DNA of 44,850 bases from Nitrospinota bacterium (GTDB lineage Bacteria; Nitrospinota_A; UBA7883; JACRGQ01). The notes under the pieces were generated by a model. The model was given only the letters and a program-made list of their open reading frames with translations, was not told the origin of the DNA and did not search any database. How positions within the stretch are numbered: position 1 is the first letter of the stretch; each line of letters starts with the position of its first letter. The stretch covers positions 1 through 44,850 of the forward strand of contig JAOUMJ010000022.1 in NCBI GenBank assembly GCA_029881495.1, written 5' to 3'. The position numbers and the translations under genes are program-made. Of this stretch, positions 25,266-35,519 are shown piece by piece.

Positions 25266-25570
25266 AAGACTAGAAAGTCTATCATGCAATTCATATTTAA
25301 CAAGCATTAACCGGCAAAATCTCCATGAATAGGCCTGTAATTCGCTTTATTCCCTGCTTTCCCCTGTGCCCTGAACCGTACACCATGTTTTTCATAGGCC
25401 GGATTTTACCAAAATCGCTTCGCCATGAAAACCGCTTCCCATGAAAATCGTATTGTCAGCAAACCAATAATGACCGACTGAACGGGTGGCAAGTGGTATA
25501 TTAGCTTATGATAGTAACAGGGCAATCCAAAAATAACGCGTTTTTAAACATTCAACCGGAATAAAACATT
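25266..25570. other. Divergent intergenic region
   Basis: No gene seen. It separates the minus-strand PrcB_C-like/era/recO operon from the plus-strand TVP38 gene and should hold both promoters. It has a short imperfect direct repeat, CCATGAAAA, at about 25423 and again at about 25439. No terminator is seen. Confidence 0.45.
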
Positions 25571-26254
25571 GTGAAAAAAAAGAGTGCTATAAAACTGATC
25601 TTCATTGTAATTTTTATTTCCGCGATTATTTTTATTTTCAGGTATTTCAATCTGCATGAACACCTTACTCTTCAGAAACTTCATAATCTGGTCGATTCAT
25701 TCGGTATTTTCGGACCGCTCGCTTTCGTCCTGTTGTACGCTGTCGCCTCTACCTTTGGCCTCCCCGGCACCATTTTCACCATCGCGGGTGGGATAATCTT
25801 CGGTAAATGGCTCGGCACTGCCTTGAACATTACCGGGGCAACGCTGGGGGCATGCGCGGCCTTTGCCATCGGACGTTTTGCCGCTCGCGATGTAATGGCT
25901 CAAAAATTCAGGGGACAAAAATGGTTCGATAAACTTGAAAAAGGGATAGCGGAAGACGGACTGAACTATATGCTGTTCGTCCGGCTCGTCCCGGTATTCC
26001 CCTACAACGGCCTCAACTACGGAGCGTCGCTAACCGGCATATCCTTCAAAAACTATTTAATAGGGACATTTTTCGGGATGATGCCAGCCTCGTTTATTTT
26101 CACCAACGCCGCCGCCGAAATAGGAGAATCAATAGAGGAGGGCTTCACGCTCACGGCGGGGATGATCACATCGCTTGTACTGCTCGGCATTCTTGCACTT
26201 GTTCCGATTGCCGTAAAGAAGTACAAGGTGTACAAAAAAAATCTCCCGGACTGA
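25571..26254 (+). CDS. TVP38/TMEM64 (SNARE-associated, DedA superfamily) membrane protein
   Basis: A 227-residue multi-pass membrane protein. Conserved blocks of the family are GLPGTIFTIAGGIIFGKWLGT, then FAIGRFAARD and the re-entrant segment LVPVFPYNGLNYGASLTGI with the conserved Arg before it (FVRLVP). The ends are hydrophobic: an N-terminal anchor at about 7-25 and a C-terminal helix at about 195-215. DedA superfamily members act in lipid scrambling or flipping and membrane homeostasis; the specific substrate here is unknown. The start is GTG, followed by a lysine-rich n-region; a GGA lies about 11 bases upstream. No other start fits. Confidence 0.92.
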   Translation: MKKKSAIKLIFIVIFISAIIFIFRYFNLHEHLTLQKLHNLVDSFGIFGPLAFVLLYAVASTFGLPGTIFTIAGGIIFGKWLGTALNITGATLGACAAFAIGRFAARDVMAQKFRGQKWFDKLEKGIAEDGLNYMLFVRLVPVFPYNGLNYGASLTGISFKNYLIGTFFGMMPASFIFTNAAAEIGESIEEGFTLTAGMITSLVLLGILALVPIAVKKYKVYKKNLPD

Positions 26255-26441
26255 AAAGCAGTCAGGTCAAAATATATCCGGTCAACATTTTCCTTTTCGT
26301 GACTGACCTGGCTAGGACAAATTTCAGCAGTGTTCCAGACACTCCATTCCTGTCTGCCACTGTTTGACATATTTAATAGATTCTCTAAAGTACACTGACT
26401 CAACTAACTTTTGTCGACTTGAATACCGAGCGATAAGACAC

Positions 26442-27164
26442 TTAAAATCGTAACGCTGCACCAAGAGCGAAGGTCTCATTTGTATCAGCGAAGGTAATAC
26501 CTTCCATTTTTATCGTCCCAGGATAAATTGAATATCTCCCTTCCATAAAAAGATCCACCCTCGCTGAGTGGTTATAGCCAAACCTGGCTACCAGCTCTTT
26601 TATGATGTAGTCATTGAAAATACCGTCACCCAAAGAAGTTGAGTTTTCCTGCAGAACCTGGCGCGTCCAGTATGCACCCTGCAGTGTAATACTTGTCTTG
26701 TCGCTAAAAGAGTATATCCCTCCGAATAGCCACTTGGTTTCGTTTTTAATCTCACCCCCAGGGTTGGTGAAAGCGTCCATACTGTATACAAGCGCGGCAT
26801 TGTCAGCCACTCTCCACTTTCCTTCAAATCCACCCTTTGCGGAAACTCCTTCTGTCGACGAACCGAGCATCACCGCTATTAACGCTAATTCATGCTTACC
26901 GTTCAGAAACAAGAACCTGTCTTTTAATCCGAAAGAATATATTTCAAAAGTATCGGTAATCCCGTAACGGATGTTAAATTTTGAATAGTCCGAGTAATAC
27001 TCCCGCGGCGTGTAATTCCATGCGCCGCTTATCTCCACCACAGACTTCGGCAACGTAAGCGGCCTCTCTACCTCGTTGGTCGGATACTCGAAATCCAGCG
27101 CGAACGATATGGCCGGAAACATAACCAAAATGCACGCGTGAACGATCAGCCTTGTATACCACAT
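26442..27164 (-). CDS. Putative outer-membrane beta-barrel protein
   Basis: No named family recognised. The 240-residue protein has an N-terminal signal peptide (hydrophobic core at 5-18, cleavage likely after ISFA). It continues with alternating strands rich in aromatic residues and glycine, such as KSVVEISGAWNY, FNIRYGITDTFEIYSFGL and ARFGYNHSARVDLFMEGRYSI. It ends in ALGAALRF with a terminal Phe, the signal for barrel assembly. About ten strands seem possible. The ATG follows GGGGCAAACTGT, a reasonable ribosome binding site. It lies alone on the minus strand, convergent with the TVP38 gene. Confidence 0.7.
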   Translation of the reverse strand: MWYTRLIVHACILVMFPAISFALDFEYPTNEVERPLTLPKSVVEISGAWNYTPREYYSDYSKFNIRYGITDTFEIYSFGLKDRFLFLNGKHELALIAVMLGSSTEGVSAKGGFEGKWRVADNAALVYSMDAFTNPGGEIKNETKWLFGGIYSFSDKTSITLQGAYWTRQVLQENSTSLGDGIFNDYIIKELVARFGYNHSARVDLFMEGRYSIYPGTIKMEGITFADTNETFALGAALRF

Positions 27165-27318
27165 ACAGTTTGCCCCTTTATAAGTTGCGATTATCCGAAT
27201 GGCACGACATGCAAGACAATGATGAACTGTAAATAAATAATAACCGAAGCTGAAGAGAGAGGAAACTATTTAAAATAGCAAGCCGGAAGAAGTCTCCCGG
27301 ATATGTTGAGGCGGGACG

Positions 27319-28343
27319 TTACCCGTTTAGTATCTTCATCGCAGTCTCGACATCTTCCTTGCTGCCGATATAGAGCGGAACCCTCTGGTGAAGGTCGGTC
27401 GGTTTCATGTCGAGTATTCGGTTCTTCCCGTCGGTCGCCAGCCCACCGGCATTCTCCGCCACGAACGCCAGCGGGTTCGCCTCGTATAGGAGCCTCAGCT
27501 TCCCCGTGCTTTTCGACGGCTCCTTGAAATCTATCGGGTACATGAATATCCCGCCGTAGAGGAGGTTGCGGTGAAAATCGGACACAAGCGATCCTATGTA
27601 CCTGCTTGAATAGGGGCGCCCGGTCTTCTTATCCTTATCCTTGAAATAGTTGATGACATCTTTTGTCTTTTCATCCCAGTAGGGGGTATTACCCTCGTTT
27701 ACGCTGTAGATCTTCCCCTTCTGCGGCGTCTTTATATTCGGATGCGAAAGGATGAATTCTCCCACGTTTGGATCGAGCGTAAAGCCATGCACGCCGTTGC
27801 CGTTACCAGTAGTTATTACCAGCATCGTTGAAGAGCCGTATATCGTATATCCCCCCGCGACCATTTTATGCCCCGGCTGAAGGAAGTCCTCGGTATCGTA
27901 ATCGGTGCCATCGGAGATCTTTTTATAGATGCCGAAGATCGTTCCGATACTTACATTAGCGTCGATGTTGGATGAACCATCCAGCGGGTCGTACACAAGG
28001 GCGTACTTCCCTTTCGGATACTGCTTCGGGATCTCGAGGATGTCGGCGTTTTCCTCCGACGCCATGCCGCAGAGGTAGCCTGTATGATCCATCGCCCTGA
28101 AGATTGTGTTGTTGGCAAACACATCAAGCTTCTGCTGTTCTTCATCCTGTATGTTATTGGTACCCGCCGCCCCAAGGACATTCAGGAGACCAGCCTTGTT
28201 TACTTCGTACGAGATGAGCTTCATGGCGACGATCAGCTCCATGAGCATCGACGAGAAATCGCCGGAAGCTGTAGGATGTTTCCTCTGCTCATCCATGATG
28301 AGCCTCGTTACGGTCGTACCGAGTTTTCTAAACTCATGGGCCA

Positions 28344-28344
<1 letters not shown>
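27319..28344 (-). CDS. fbp: Fructose-1,6-bisphosphatase class I
   Basis: Hydrolyses fructose 1,6-bisphosphate to fructose 6-phosphate in gluconeogenesis or carbon fixation. The metal-binding catalytic motif YDPLDGSSNID is intact, followed by NVSIGTIFGIY. Substrate-binding blocks include FTLDPNVGEFILSHP and the later SRYIGSLVSDFHRNLLYGGIFMYP. The C-terminal LHQRVPLYIGS matches the family end. At 341 residues it is normal length. Its ATG shares one base with the stop codon of glnB upstream, so the two are translationally coupled, a pairing I do not recall as standard. Confidence 0.97.
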
Positions 28345-28760
<416 letters not shown>

Positions 28761-28776
28761 TCACCCTGCAACAATC

Positions 28777-28992
28777 TTATTCTATCGTTGATTTTACCAG
28801 AGTGTATACAGCAATCCCATAGGCAAGAGCATTAAAAACAGCTATCAGCCAGTCGGTCGGACGAGAGGGGAGGCCGAATCCGTCAGGAATATACATGCCC
28901 GTAATATCCTGTAGCCCCTCCCCCTTTGGAAGGATAACGACGGAGCCTGCATAATAAAAAGAGCGTATAGCCGCCAATAATGCGGAGACCAT
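28777..28992 (-). CDS. Small membrane protein of unknown function
   Basis: A 71-residue frame on the same strand as its neighbours, between the outer-membrane protein gene and glnB. It has a hydrophobic N-terminal stretch (SALLAAIRSFYYAGSVV) and a clear C-terminal transmembrane helix (WLIAVFNALAYGIAVYTLV) with a proline/glycine-rich middle (GFGLPSRPTD). The composition is protein-like. The ribosome binding site is poor (AGG very close to the ATG). Function unknown; location next to glnB is the only hint. Confidence 0.55.
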   Translation of the reverse strand: MVSALLAAIRSFYYAGSVVILPKGEGLQDITGMYIPDGFGLPSRPTDWLIAVFNALAYGIAVYTLVKSTIE

Positions 28993-29093
28993 TACCTACC
29001 CGACCATCAGGAACAGGACATCTCCGCTTTCGCTCAGCCGTTGAAACTCAGTTTCCAAAGCCCTCAGGGAAGGTAGTTATTGACCGGACAATA

Positions 29094-30299
29094 TCAAAAT
29101 TGAACCGCGACCGACATCATCAGGACATCGTCACCCTCCATATCATCCGTTTCGACGATAATCGCCTTCTTCGGCGAGCCTTCAACAAGTCGCGCAAAGG
29201 CTGGATTATTGTTCATCGTGTAAAGAACCGCAAAGGATGAATCCTTTCGGAAATCCCTTTTCCAGCCGATGACCACCCGCTCCCGGGCAACCTGACGGAG
29301 ATCCTCCGCCGCCATCGTGTCAGGATCGTAATACTCGTACATTATCGTCATCAGCGTCCGCTCCGAAAGGCCGATGCAGAGTTCGGCAAAGGAAGAAACA
29401 GCCTTTGGAAAGTTCTCGGGGTTTAGCGTCACAGCCGACCCGTATTGAAATTCATCGACAAGACGGTTTAGATCGTCCTCGGCAACGGACAGATTATTGA
29501 AATAGCCATCATGGTGAGCCGCCTGGAGTTTTAGTGTGGCTATCGAATAACCGAACTCCATGTCGATCCCATAATGGTTGTTCCTCTCCTTTATCGGCGT
29601 CGTATATCGGTTGCCTGCGTATGCGCTTATGGCATAGCGCCATCGCACCCCGCCGGGAGAGTTCTGCACCATCGGATTGGGGTAGTTTGTAATATACAAG
29701 GTCTCGGGATAGATAGGCTCCCCGCTGCCGGAACCCCCCGCAAGCATCAATGCAACCGACTTCGCGCTGTTCGCGTCGGTCCCCGTGGTCCCCTCTCCGT
29801 TCACAACCGCCAGCGAAAGATCAATATGAGAAAATCTGGAATCGAGCCTTATGCCGTAATCCCACTCCCTTGTGCGCGTCATCGAGACCGGCCTGTTCCT
29901 CTCCTCCAGCGCGAACGTGTCGAAATGCCCAAACGGCACTTTCACCACGCCGAATTTTATCGCCGTATTCCGGGAGAGAAAGCGGTCAAACTCCATGTAG
30001 GTATCCTCTATGCTCCCTTCGCGCTTTTTCAATGCGTCATAGGCGCGGGAGTGGTCGTTAACCGTAGGCCGAAATTCGCCGCCAAACCTGGCGATAGTGT
30101 CTTCGCTAATCCTGTGGATATAATCGAGTTTCGCAGATGTATAAAAACTTGCCTCGGAGCCTGTCCATCCGATCCTGTGGTCCTGGAAAAAGGCAAAACC
30201 GATCACACCGTGTAAACCAGGCTCTCTCTCCTCAATCGCGAACGAAGCGGCAGGAAAGAGAAAACCGAATATAAATGCGCATGTTAAAAAACTTCTCAT
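29094..30299 (-). CDS. Putative outer-membrane porin-like protein
   Basis: A 401-residue protein with signal peptide (hydrophobic core 3-18, cleavage after ASFA). The rest is strand-rich with repeated porin-like segments: ARFGGEFRPTVN, AIKFGVVKVPFGHFDTF, WDYGIRLDSRFSHIDLSLAVVNGEG and WRYAISAYAGN. It ends in MMSVAVQF with terminal Phe. 'VPFGHFD' and the segment with 'VNGEG' recall phosphate-selective-porin-like barrels, but I cannot name a family. Its start overlaps the waaF stop by four bases (ATGA), so it is translated with the LPS genes. Confidence 0.72.
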   Translation of the reverse strand: MRSFLTCAFIFGFLFPAASFAIEEREPGLHGVIGFAFFQDHRIGWTGSEASFYTSAKLDYIHRISEDTIARFGGEFRPTVNDHSRAYDALKKREGSIEDTYMEFDRFLSRNTAIKFGVVKVPFGHFDTFALEERNRPVSMTRTREWDYGIRLDSRFSHIDLSLAVVNGEGTTGTDANSAKSVALMLAGGSGSGEPIYPETLYITNYPNPMVQNSPGGVRWRYAISAYAGNRYTTPIKERNNHYGIDMEFGYSIATLKLQAAHHDGYFNNLSVAEDDLNRLVDEFQYGSAVTLNPENFPKAVSSFAELCIGLSERTLMTIMYEYYDPDTMAAEDLRQVARERVVIGWKRDFRKDSSFAVLYTMNNNPAFARLVEGSPKKAIIVETDDMEGDDVLMMSVAVQF

Positions 30300-31315
30300 G
30301 GTTTACCTTCAATTATGTCGAACACCTCTTCCGCCCCTATCTCCTGCATACAGCGGAAATCGATGGGGCACTCACGTTTATAGCATGGGGCGCACTCAAC
30401 GCTCTTGTTTATTATCCTTACGTTGCCGGAGAGCGGCGCCGTGCGAACCGGATCGGTGGAGCCGAAAAGCGCAAGCACCTTCGCCCCGACTGCCGCGGCA
30501 AGATGAAGCGGACCTGAATCGTTTGCCACTATCCATTCGCATGATCTCATCACGGCGGCCATCTCCCCTATCGTTGTCCTTCCGGTCAGGTCGATTATCG
30601 CGCCGTTTTCCGGAGAGACGGTCTTCGCGAACTCGACGAGCTCGGTCGCCTGTACCCTTTCCGCCTTTGTCCCGAAGAGAACAACAACCCTTTTCGTCCT
30701 GCTGCGTATCAGGCCGATCAGCTCCTTTAGCTTCTCCTCCGGCCAGCATTTTGCGGGGCCGAACCTGGCTCCTAGGGGAATACCGACCGCCCCATTCAAG
30801 TCCCCAAGGGAGGCGGCAAAGTCGCGCTCAACTTCATATAGAGGAAATTCTATCTCTTTTGAAAAGCCCGATTTGCCGAAAACCTTCAGAAGGTTCAGAT
30901 AATAGTCGGTCATATGGAGCGTCTTGTCCGGCGGCATCCTGTGCGTAAGCAGGAGAGAGCGGAAATTTCCGCTATACCCGGCCCTGAGCGGCGCGCCTGT
31001 TCTATAGCCGTTCCAGGCGGAGCGGAACGAATTCGTAAAAAGGATGATCTTGCCGACACCGCTCAAGGAGAGCCCCCAGTGTATTCTCGCTTCGGATGTG
31101 CGGTTAAAAGTGACCACATCCCTTACGAAAGGAAACCGCCCGAAAATATCCTCAAGCCCCTCGCGGGCAAGGATCGTTATTGAACCGACTCCGTTGATCG
31201 ATGGGTCCCCGAAAATACCGGCAAGAGCCTTTATCGCGGGGAGAGCCATGATAGCGTCGCCGAGCCAGTTCGGGGATCTTACAGCGACCTCTATTTTCAC
31301 TTCATATTTTGCCAT
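30296..31315 (-). CDS. waaF: Lipopolysaccharide heptosyltransferase II
   Basis: A GT9-family transferase that adds the second L-glycero-D-manno-heptose to the LPS inner core. The N-terminal signature VRSPNWLGDAIMALPA is present. The ADP-heptose binding block is VANDSGPLHLAAAVGAKVLALFG followed by STDPVRTAP. A central LGARFGPAKCWPEEKLKEL matches the family. The 339 residues are full length. The stop overlaps the next gene's start by four bases, and the upstream acyltransferase stop is ten bases from its start, so these are in one operon. WaaC is the alternative, but the motif set fits WaaF. Confidence 0.92.
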   Translation of the reverse strand: MAKYEVKIEVAVRSPNWLGDAIMALPAIKALAGIFGDPSINGVGSITILAREGLEDIFGRFPFVRDVVTFNRTSEARIHWGLSLSGVGKIILFTNSFRSAWNGYRTGAPLRAGYSGNFRSLLLTHRMPPDKTLHMTDYYLNLLKVFGKSGFSKEIEFPLYEVERDFAASLGDLNGAVGIPLGARFGPAKCWPEEKLKELIGLIRSRTKRVVVLFGTKAERVQATELVEFAKTVSPENGAIIDLTGRTTIGEMAAVMRSCEWIVANDSGPLHLAAAVGAKVLALFGSTDPVRTAPLSGNVRIINKSVECAPCYKRECPIDFRCMQEIGAEEVFDIIEGKP

Positions 31316-31325
31316 CTAGTTTCGC

Positions 31326-32303
31326 CTATATGACCGAGGAGAGGTCGGCTCCATACCCGGATTCGATGAAACGCTTTTCAAGAGCTTCGCACTCCTTCAC
31401 TATCTTTTCCGTAGGTACTATCGACCACTTCCTGTGGAGCCAGAACCAGACGCCGGGGTGTTTTTTGATGAACTCGCTCTGGAGATCGGAAACGATTGTA
31501 GAAAGGTTAAAGACATCGACGCTCGTCTCTCCCGTAGGCTCATATGAAATGGCTGGTAAGAAACTGACTTTATGGGTGTTATCAAGCTGGGGGACGGAAA
31601 ACATAGGGACTATAGCCGCGCCGGTGCGGAGGGATATCACCGCAGGCGCCTTTACTGTCGCCGACCAGCGGCCCAAAAACCGTATCCATACCTCGTTAAA
31701 GGAAGCTTTCTGATCGACAGTCACGGAGACGATCTTCCCTTCGCGTATACGAGCGAGCATCTCTCTTAATGCGCGCTCCTTTTTTATAACCTTCATGCCG
31801 GAGCCTGTCCGTATCGCATCCATCTTCCTGTCGAGGAAGAAATTGTCGACCTCCCTTATAACCCAGTGGACGGGATAGCCTTTCACGGCGAGCGCACCGT
31901 TTATCAGCTCAGCATTGTAGTAGTGCATCGTCGGGATGATAACCCCCTTCCCCTTGGCAAGAGCGGCATCGAGATGTTCAAGCCCTTCAAACGTGACGAA
32001 CTCGTTTACATTTTCCTGGTTAAGCGCCCCTATCTTGCAGAACTCGGCGTAAACCCTTCCGAGATTCAGATATACATCTAGGCCGATCTTTTCAAACTCA
32101 TCGTCGCTCTTTCCAGGGAACACGGGCCTAAGGTTTTCCCGCATGATCCCCCTTCTCCTTTTAGTAATGGGCCAGAGAAGAAGAGCTATGCTCTTCCATA
32201 GCGCATAACCAAAACTTCTCGGCGAGATCCTCGTGAACTCAAAAATGGCCCAGACCGGAATATATAGAAGCAATTCTATTACTATGTTCTTCTTTTTTTT
32301 CAT
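31326..32303 (-). CDS. Lipid A biosynthesis acyltransferase (LpxL/HtrB family)
   Basis: A 325-residue membrane-associated acyltransferase that probably adds a secondary acyl chain to lipid A. It has an N-terminal hydrophobic anchor (about 7-22) with basic flanks. The catalytic motif is His127-x4-Glu132 (HYYNAE), followed by the substrate block HWVIREVDNFFLDRKMDAIR and the later VSVTVDQKASF. The aromatic residues in HYYNAE differ from the frequent HxGNWE form, so acyl-donor specificity is uncertain. Its start overlaps the hisH stop by four bases (ATGA), and waaF follows ten bases on. Confidence 0.9.
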   Translation of the reverse strand: MKKKKNIVIELLLYIPVWAIFEFTRISPRSFGYALWKSIALLLWPITKRRRGIMRENLRPVFPGKSDDEFEKIGLDVYLNLGRVYAEFCKIGALNQENVNEFVTFEGLEHLDAALAKGKGVIIPTMHYYNAELINGALAVKGYPVHWVIREVDNFFLDRKMDAIRTGSGMKVIKKERALREMLARIREGKIVSVTVDQKASFNEVWIRFLGRWSATVKAPAVISLRTGAAIVPMFSVPQLDNTHKVSFLPAISYEPTGETSVDVFNLSTIVSDLQSEFIKKHPGVWFWLHRKWSIVPTEKIVKECEALEKRFIESGYGADLSSVI

Positions 32304-32911
32304 TTTTCGCCGGCCAACCCGGCAAAATTCTCCAGTATCTTCAGACCTTCAGCCTGACTCTTTTCCGGGTGAAACTGGGTTGCGAAGATATTCCCCTTCT
32401 CGACGGCTGAAACGAAATTAAAACCGTAGTCGGTCGTCGCGATGGAGACATCCTCCTCAGGGTCGACGTAATATGAATGAACGAAATAGAAGTAGGTTCC
32501 GTCATGTATCCCTTCCAGAAGACGGCTGTCCCTGGATATATCGACGGAATTCCATCCCATGTGCGGGACCTTCATCTCGTCGGCTGGGAACTTGCGCACC
32601 TTCCCCTTTATGAGGCCGAGTCCCTTGCAGTTGCCGAACTCGACGCTCTCTTCAAAAAGGAGTTGAAGGCCGAGACATATTCCGAGAAACGGCTTTCCGC
32701 TTTCGATGAACGACTTTATCGGAGTGATGAGCCCGTATTTCTCAAGATTCTCCATGCAGACGGTGAAGGCGCCAACGCCTGGGAGCACGACGCCGGAGGC
32801 TGATTCGATTACGGAGATGTCGCGGGTAATTATCGCTTCGGCGCCTACCTTTTCAAAGCCTTTCTGAACGCTCCGAAGGTTTCCCATTTCATAATCAACA
32901 ATGGCGATCAT
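32300..32911 (-). CDS. hisH: Imidazole glycerol phosphate synthase subunit HisH
   Basis: Glutaminase subunit that supplies ammonia to HisF for the imidazole ring of histidine. Class I amidotransferase triad: Cys79 in LGICLGLQLLFE, His181 and Glu183 in TQFHPEKSQ. The N-terminus MIAIVDYEMGNLRSVQKGFE and oxyanion strand LPGVGAF are standard. The 203 residues are full length. It lies 32 bases after hisB and overlaps the acyltransferase start by four bases. HisA and HisF, which usually follow, are not in the window. Confidence 0.96.
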   Translation of the reverse strand: MIAIVDYEMGNLRSVQKGFEKVGAEAIITRDISVIESASGVVLPGVGAFTVCMENLEKYGLITPIKSFIESGKPFLGICLGLQLLFEESVEFGNCKGLGLIKGKVRKFPADEMKVPHMGWNSVDISRDSRLLEGIHDGTYFYFVHSYYVDPEEDVSIATTDYGFNFVSAVEKGNIFATQFHPEKSQAEGLKILENFAGLAGEK

Positions 32912-32943
32912 CAGCTTACGAATCCCTGGCTATAAATCTGTTA

Positions 32944-33528
32944 TTAGAGACTGCCTTTTGTGGAAATTACACCCTTGGCCCTCGGTTCGCGGGAAGTCGC
33001 GATATCGAGAGCTTTTGCCAAAGCCTTGAAAACGGTTTCAGCCATATGGTGAAGGTTTGTTCCATACTCGACCTGTACATGGAGCGTCAGCCCTGCGTTG
33101 TTGCTGAACGCGTGGAGGAATTCCTCTATCAGCTCGGCGTCGAAATCGCCAATCTTACCCTTGAGCCCGTTCCCCTTGAACACCATGAACGGACGACCGG
33201 AAAAATCTACTGTCACCGACGAAAGCGCCTCATTGAGAGGTACGACCGCGTGGCCAAAACGCTTTATTTCGCGCTTTTCGCCTAGAGCCTTCGTGAACGC
33301 CTGGCCGAGAGTTATTCCGCAATCTTCCACCGTGTGGTGAAAGTCCACTTCGGTATCGCCGGTTGCCTTCAATTCGATATCGAAAAAACCGTGATGAGCA
33401 AGCTGGTTCAGCATATGATCGAAAAACGGTATCGTCGTGCTGATGTCGGCCTTGCCACTGCCGTCGATCTTGAGGCTTGCGGTTATATCCGTCTCCTTGG
33501 TTTTCCGCTCTATGCTGGCACTTCCCAT
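32944..33528 (-). CDS. hisB: Imidazoleglycerol-phosphate dehydratase
   Basis: Converts imidazole glycerol phosphate to imidazole acetol phosphate in histidine synthesis. The manganese-binding motifs are DHMLNQLAHHG and DFHHTVEDCGITLGQA. C-terminal motifs HHMAETVFKALAKAL and the end IATSREPRAKGVISTKGSL match monofunctional HisB. At 194 residues there is no phosphatase domain, as in most bacteria outside the enterics. First gene of a histidine/LPS cluster. No clear ribosome binding site precedes the ATG at 33528. Confidence 0.97.
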   Translation of the reverse strand: MGSASIERKTKETDITASLKIDGSGKADISTTIPFFDHMLNQLAHHGFFDIELKATGDTEVDFHHTVEDCGITLGQAFTKALGEKREIKRFGHAVVPLNEALSSVTVDFSGRPFMVFKGNGLKGKIGDFDAELIEEFLHAFSNNAGLTLHVQVEYGTNLHHMAETVFKALAKALDIATSREPRAKGVISTKGSL

Positions 33529-33635
33529 AATTAAGATATGATATCTCTTTTTATCACTATAAAGAAGGTAAAATCCCCAAGCGAGTCTGAAACTTTTTTA
33601 CAGGGGAAACTATTCTCTTCATCTCACCGCATTTG

Positions 33636-35519
33636 TCAGAGAAGGAATTCCACAGTATCGTTTGAGCCTTTTCCAGTAACCTTCATCGAAGGGAGACCCT
33701 CTTTACTCCACTTATCCAGGTTTGATCCCGACAGGCGAAGCGATATCATCCTGTCCCCCTCCAGCACGCGGCTCTTTCCCCCTTTTACAAAAATAATAAT
33801 ATGTGCGGACGGAGAGCGAGGAAGCATCGTTTCATCAATCCCCAAGTCCCTTAGCCCCTTTTCCCAGTAATCTGTCAAAGTATTTTTACCCGGTGCCTTT
33901 CGCGAGAGGTATGCATGCTCCCCTTTTTTCATATTTTCCATCTTGTCGAGAAGCGCCTTACTGCCGGCGAACATCTCGTTGTCATCCTTGAAACATTCAC
34001 CTTTGAACCCTCCCCCCTGTTCAAAGACGGCGACATAACCCCCTTTAACGGTTTCAGGGCAGACGACATACTCCTCATTCCACCTGATTTTCGCCAGCGC
34101 GTCTCTTGTAGTGGTGTTATACCCCCCTTTGTATGTTGCATACCGTTTGAGCGGCGAACTCTCCAGCTCAATGGCGTTTTGTATTCTGGAGCCGTGGAGG
34201 AGTTCATCGGCTGGATGAAAAAGGAAAATGCCGGCCTGACCAGCCAGCGCGGAAAGATCTCCATACGAGAGATTTTTCAACTCATCGAGAAGCTCCATGC
34301 CTAGAGCCTCCTTCAATTTTATTTTGCGGCCTGATAGCCCCTTTTCCAAAAGACCGGGCCAGGCATCACGAGACTTGAGCGACTGCATGTATACCGGAAA
34401 CGCGATTTCATGCCTCCCCGCATAAACGGCGTTTCGCGCCAGCTCCATCCGTAAGGCAAACCCGACCTTTCCGCATATGGGACAATCACCCGTTATCTCC
34501 CCTTCCAGCGTCTCTTTCGGCTGTACCTTGAAGATGGAGGATACATTTAAAAGGGAGATATAATGCTCCACTGCGGCACTGAAATTGCCGGTGTCATACG
34601 CGGTCTGAATCAGTCCTTCCAGCGCGTCTATTCTTACGGGATCTTTTCTGTTTGCCTCCAGATACGCTTTATAGGCCTTATCGTTGTCACCGGCCAGCTT
34701 ATACCACCGCCCCATATCGAGGTTCGAGGTGAAAAGTGATTGGTTCAATTTTCTTCCAAACATCGCCCTGTCGATATATCTTGCGGGGAGGTCCCCTGCA
34801 TTGATCCCTCTTCTATTTATCTCCTCCACAGCGGCATAGGGATGCAGAAGGAGCGCCCTCTCATGTAATTCATACCTTGCGTGCAAATCTTCTATCTTTT
34901 CAGCCTGCGCCAGGTACCACAGTGAAAGCTCCCTGTTCGATACAGTAACTGTGAATTCGGGTATAACCTCATCCTTTTTTGTCTGCGCACCGGAGATCTG
35001 TGCAATATACTTAATATCCCATTCGAGGTACCAGTTGTCGTTTACCTTTATCCAGTACTCTTCGTCCGGCAGTTCAAGGGTGGCACCATCACCGAGGGCG
35101 AACATCTGGATATCGGTTTTGGAAGATACCTTCGCGCGGCTCTTGTCATCCGAAAGTGAAATACTTTCTATGCGAAATGAAACATATCGGGGTATGTATT
35201 CCTTTTTAAATGGATCATCGCTTGCGACCTCCCCTTTTCCGCCGTGATCTGCGCCGTTTTTCTGAACACTTGCCACGCCGGCTCCGAGATGCGGCTGTGC
35301 GACAAAATCATTCAAGGATATCTTTGCTCGAATTTCGGGGGAGAACATACCGTATATCCCCTTCCAGTCGCTCTTCATTTTTGCTTCGTAAAGAGCTGTC
35401 TGCCGCGCGGTCAGCGTGAGAACGTTCTTCCTGTCATGTTTGCCGACCCTTGCCGTGCCAGACTCCGTTGGAGCAAGCAACATAATCGTTGACAGGAAAA
35501 AGATTATTGCGCCTTTCAA
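33636..35519 (-). CDS. Large secreted TPR-containing protein of unknown function
   Basis: The likely start is TTG at 35519, whose last two bases overlap the upstream gene's TGA, with GGAGG seven bases before it; this gives 627 residues. A TTG at 35534 would lie before that ribosome binding site. The signal peptide is KGAIIFFLSTIMLLAP. Then comes a helical and strand-rich domain (about 35-170, ALYEAKMKSDWKGIYGMFS onward) resembling an NTF2-like fold, followed by TPR-type helices (about 210-420, with YKAYLEANRKDPVRIDALEGL). One CPICGK motif has no visible partner. The C-terminal 200 residues match nothing I know. Third gene of a coupled operon. Confidence 0.72.
   Translation of the reverse strand: MKGAIIFFLSTIMLLAPTESGTARVGKHDRKNVLTLTARQTALYEAKMKSDWKGIYGMFSPEIRAKISLNDFVAQPHLGAGVASVQKNGADHGGKGEVASDDPFKKEYIPRYVSFRIESISLSDDKSRAKVSSKTDIQMFALGDGATLELPDEEYWIKVNDNWYLEWDIKYIAQISGAQTKKDEVIPEFTVTVSNRELSLWYLAQAEKIEDLHARYELHERALLLHPYAAVEEINRRGINAGDLPARYIDRAMFGRKLNQSLFTSNLDMGRWYKLAGDNDKAYKAYLEANRKDPVRIDALEGLIQTAYDTGNFSAAVEHYISLLNVSSIFKVQPKETLEGEITGDCPICGKVGFALRMELARNAVYAGRHEIAFPVYMQSLKSRDAWPGLLEKGLSGRKIKLKEALGMELLDELKNLSYGDLSALAGQAGIFLFHPADELLHGSRIQNAIELESSPLKRYATYKGGYNTTTRDALAKIRWNEEYVVCPETVKGGYVAVFEQGGGFKGECFKDDNEMFAGSKALLDKMENMKKGEHAYLSRKAPGKNTLTDYWEKGLRDLGIDETMLPRSPSAHIIIFVKGGKSRVLEGDRMISLRLSGSNLDKWSKEGLPSMKVTGKGSNDTVEFLL

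Noticed and set aside
26268-26318. Inverted CAGGTCA/TGACCTG copies after the TVP38 gene
   Set aside because: Short arms with a long spacer and no T-run; not a convincing terminator.
29574-30948. Overlapping plus-strand frames of over 200 codons opposite the barrel and waaF genes
   Set aside because: Antisense shadows of two well-supported genes; rich in Arg, Pro and Ser.
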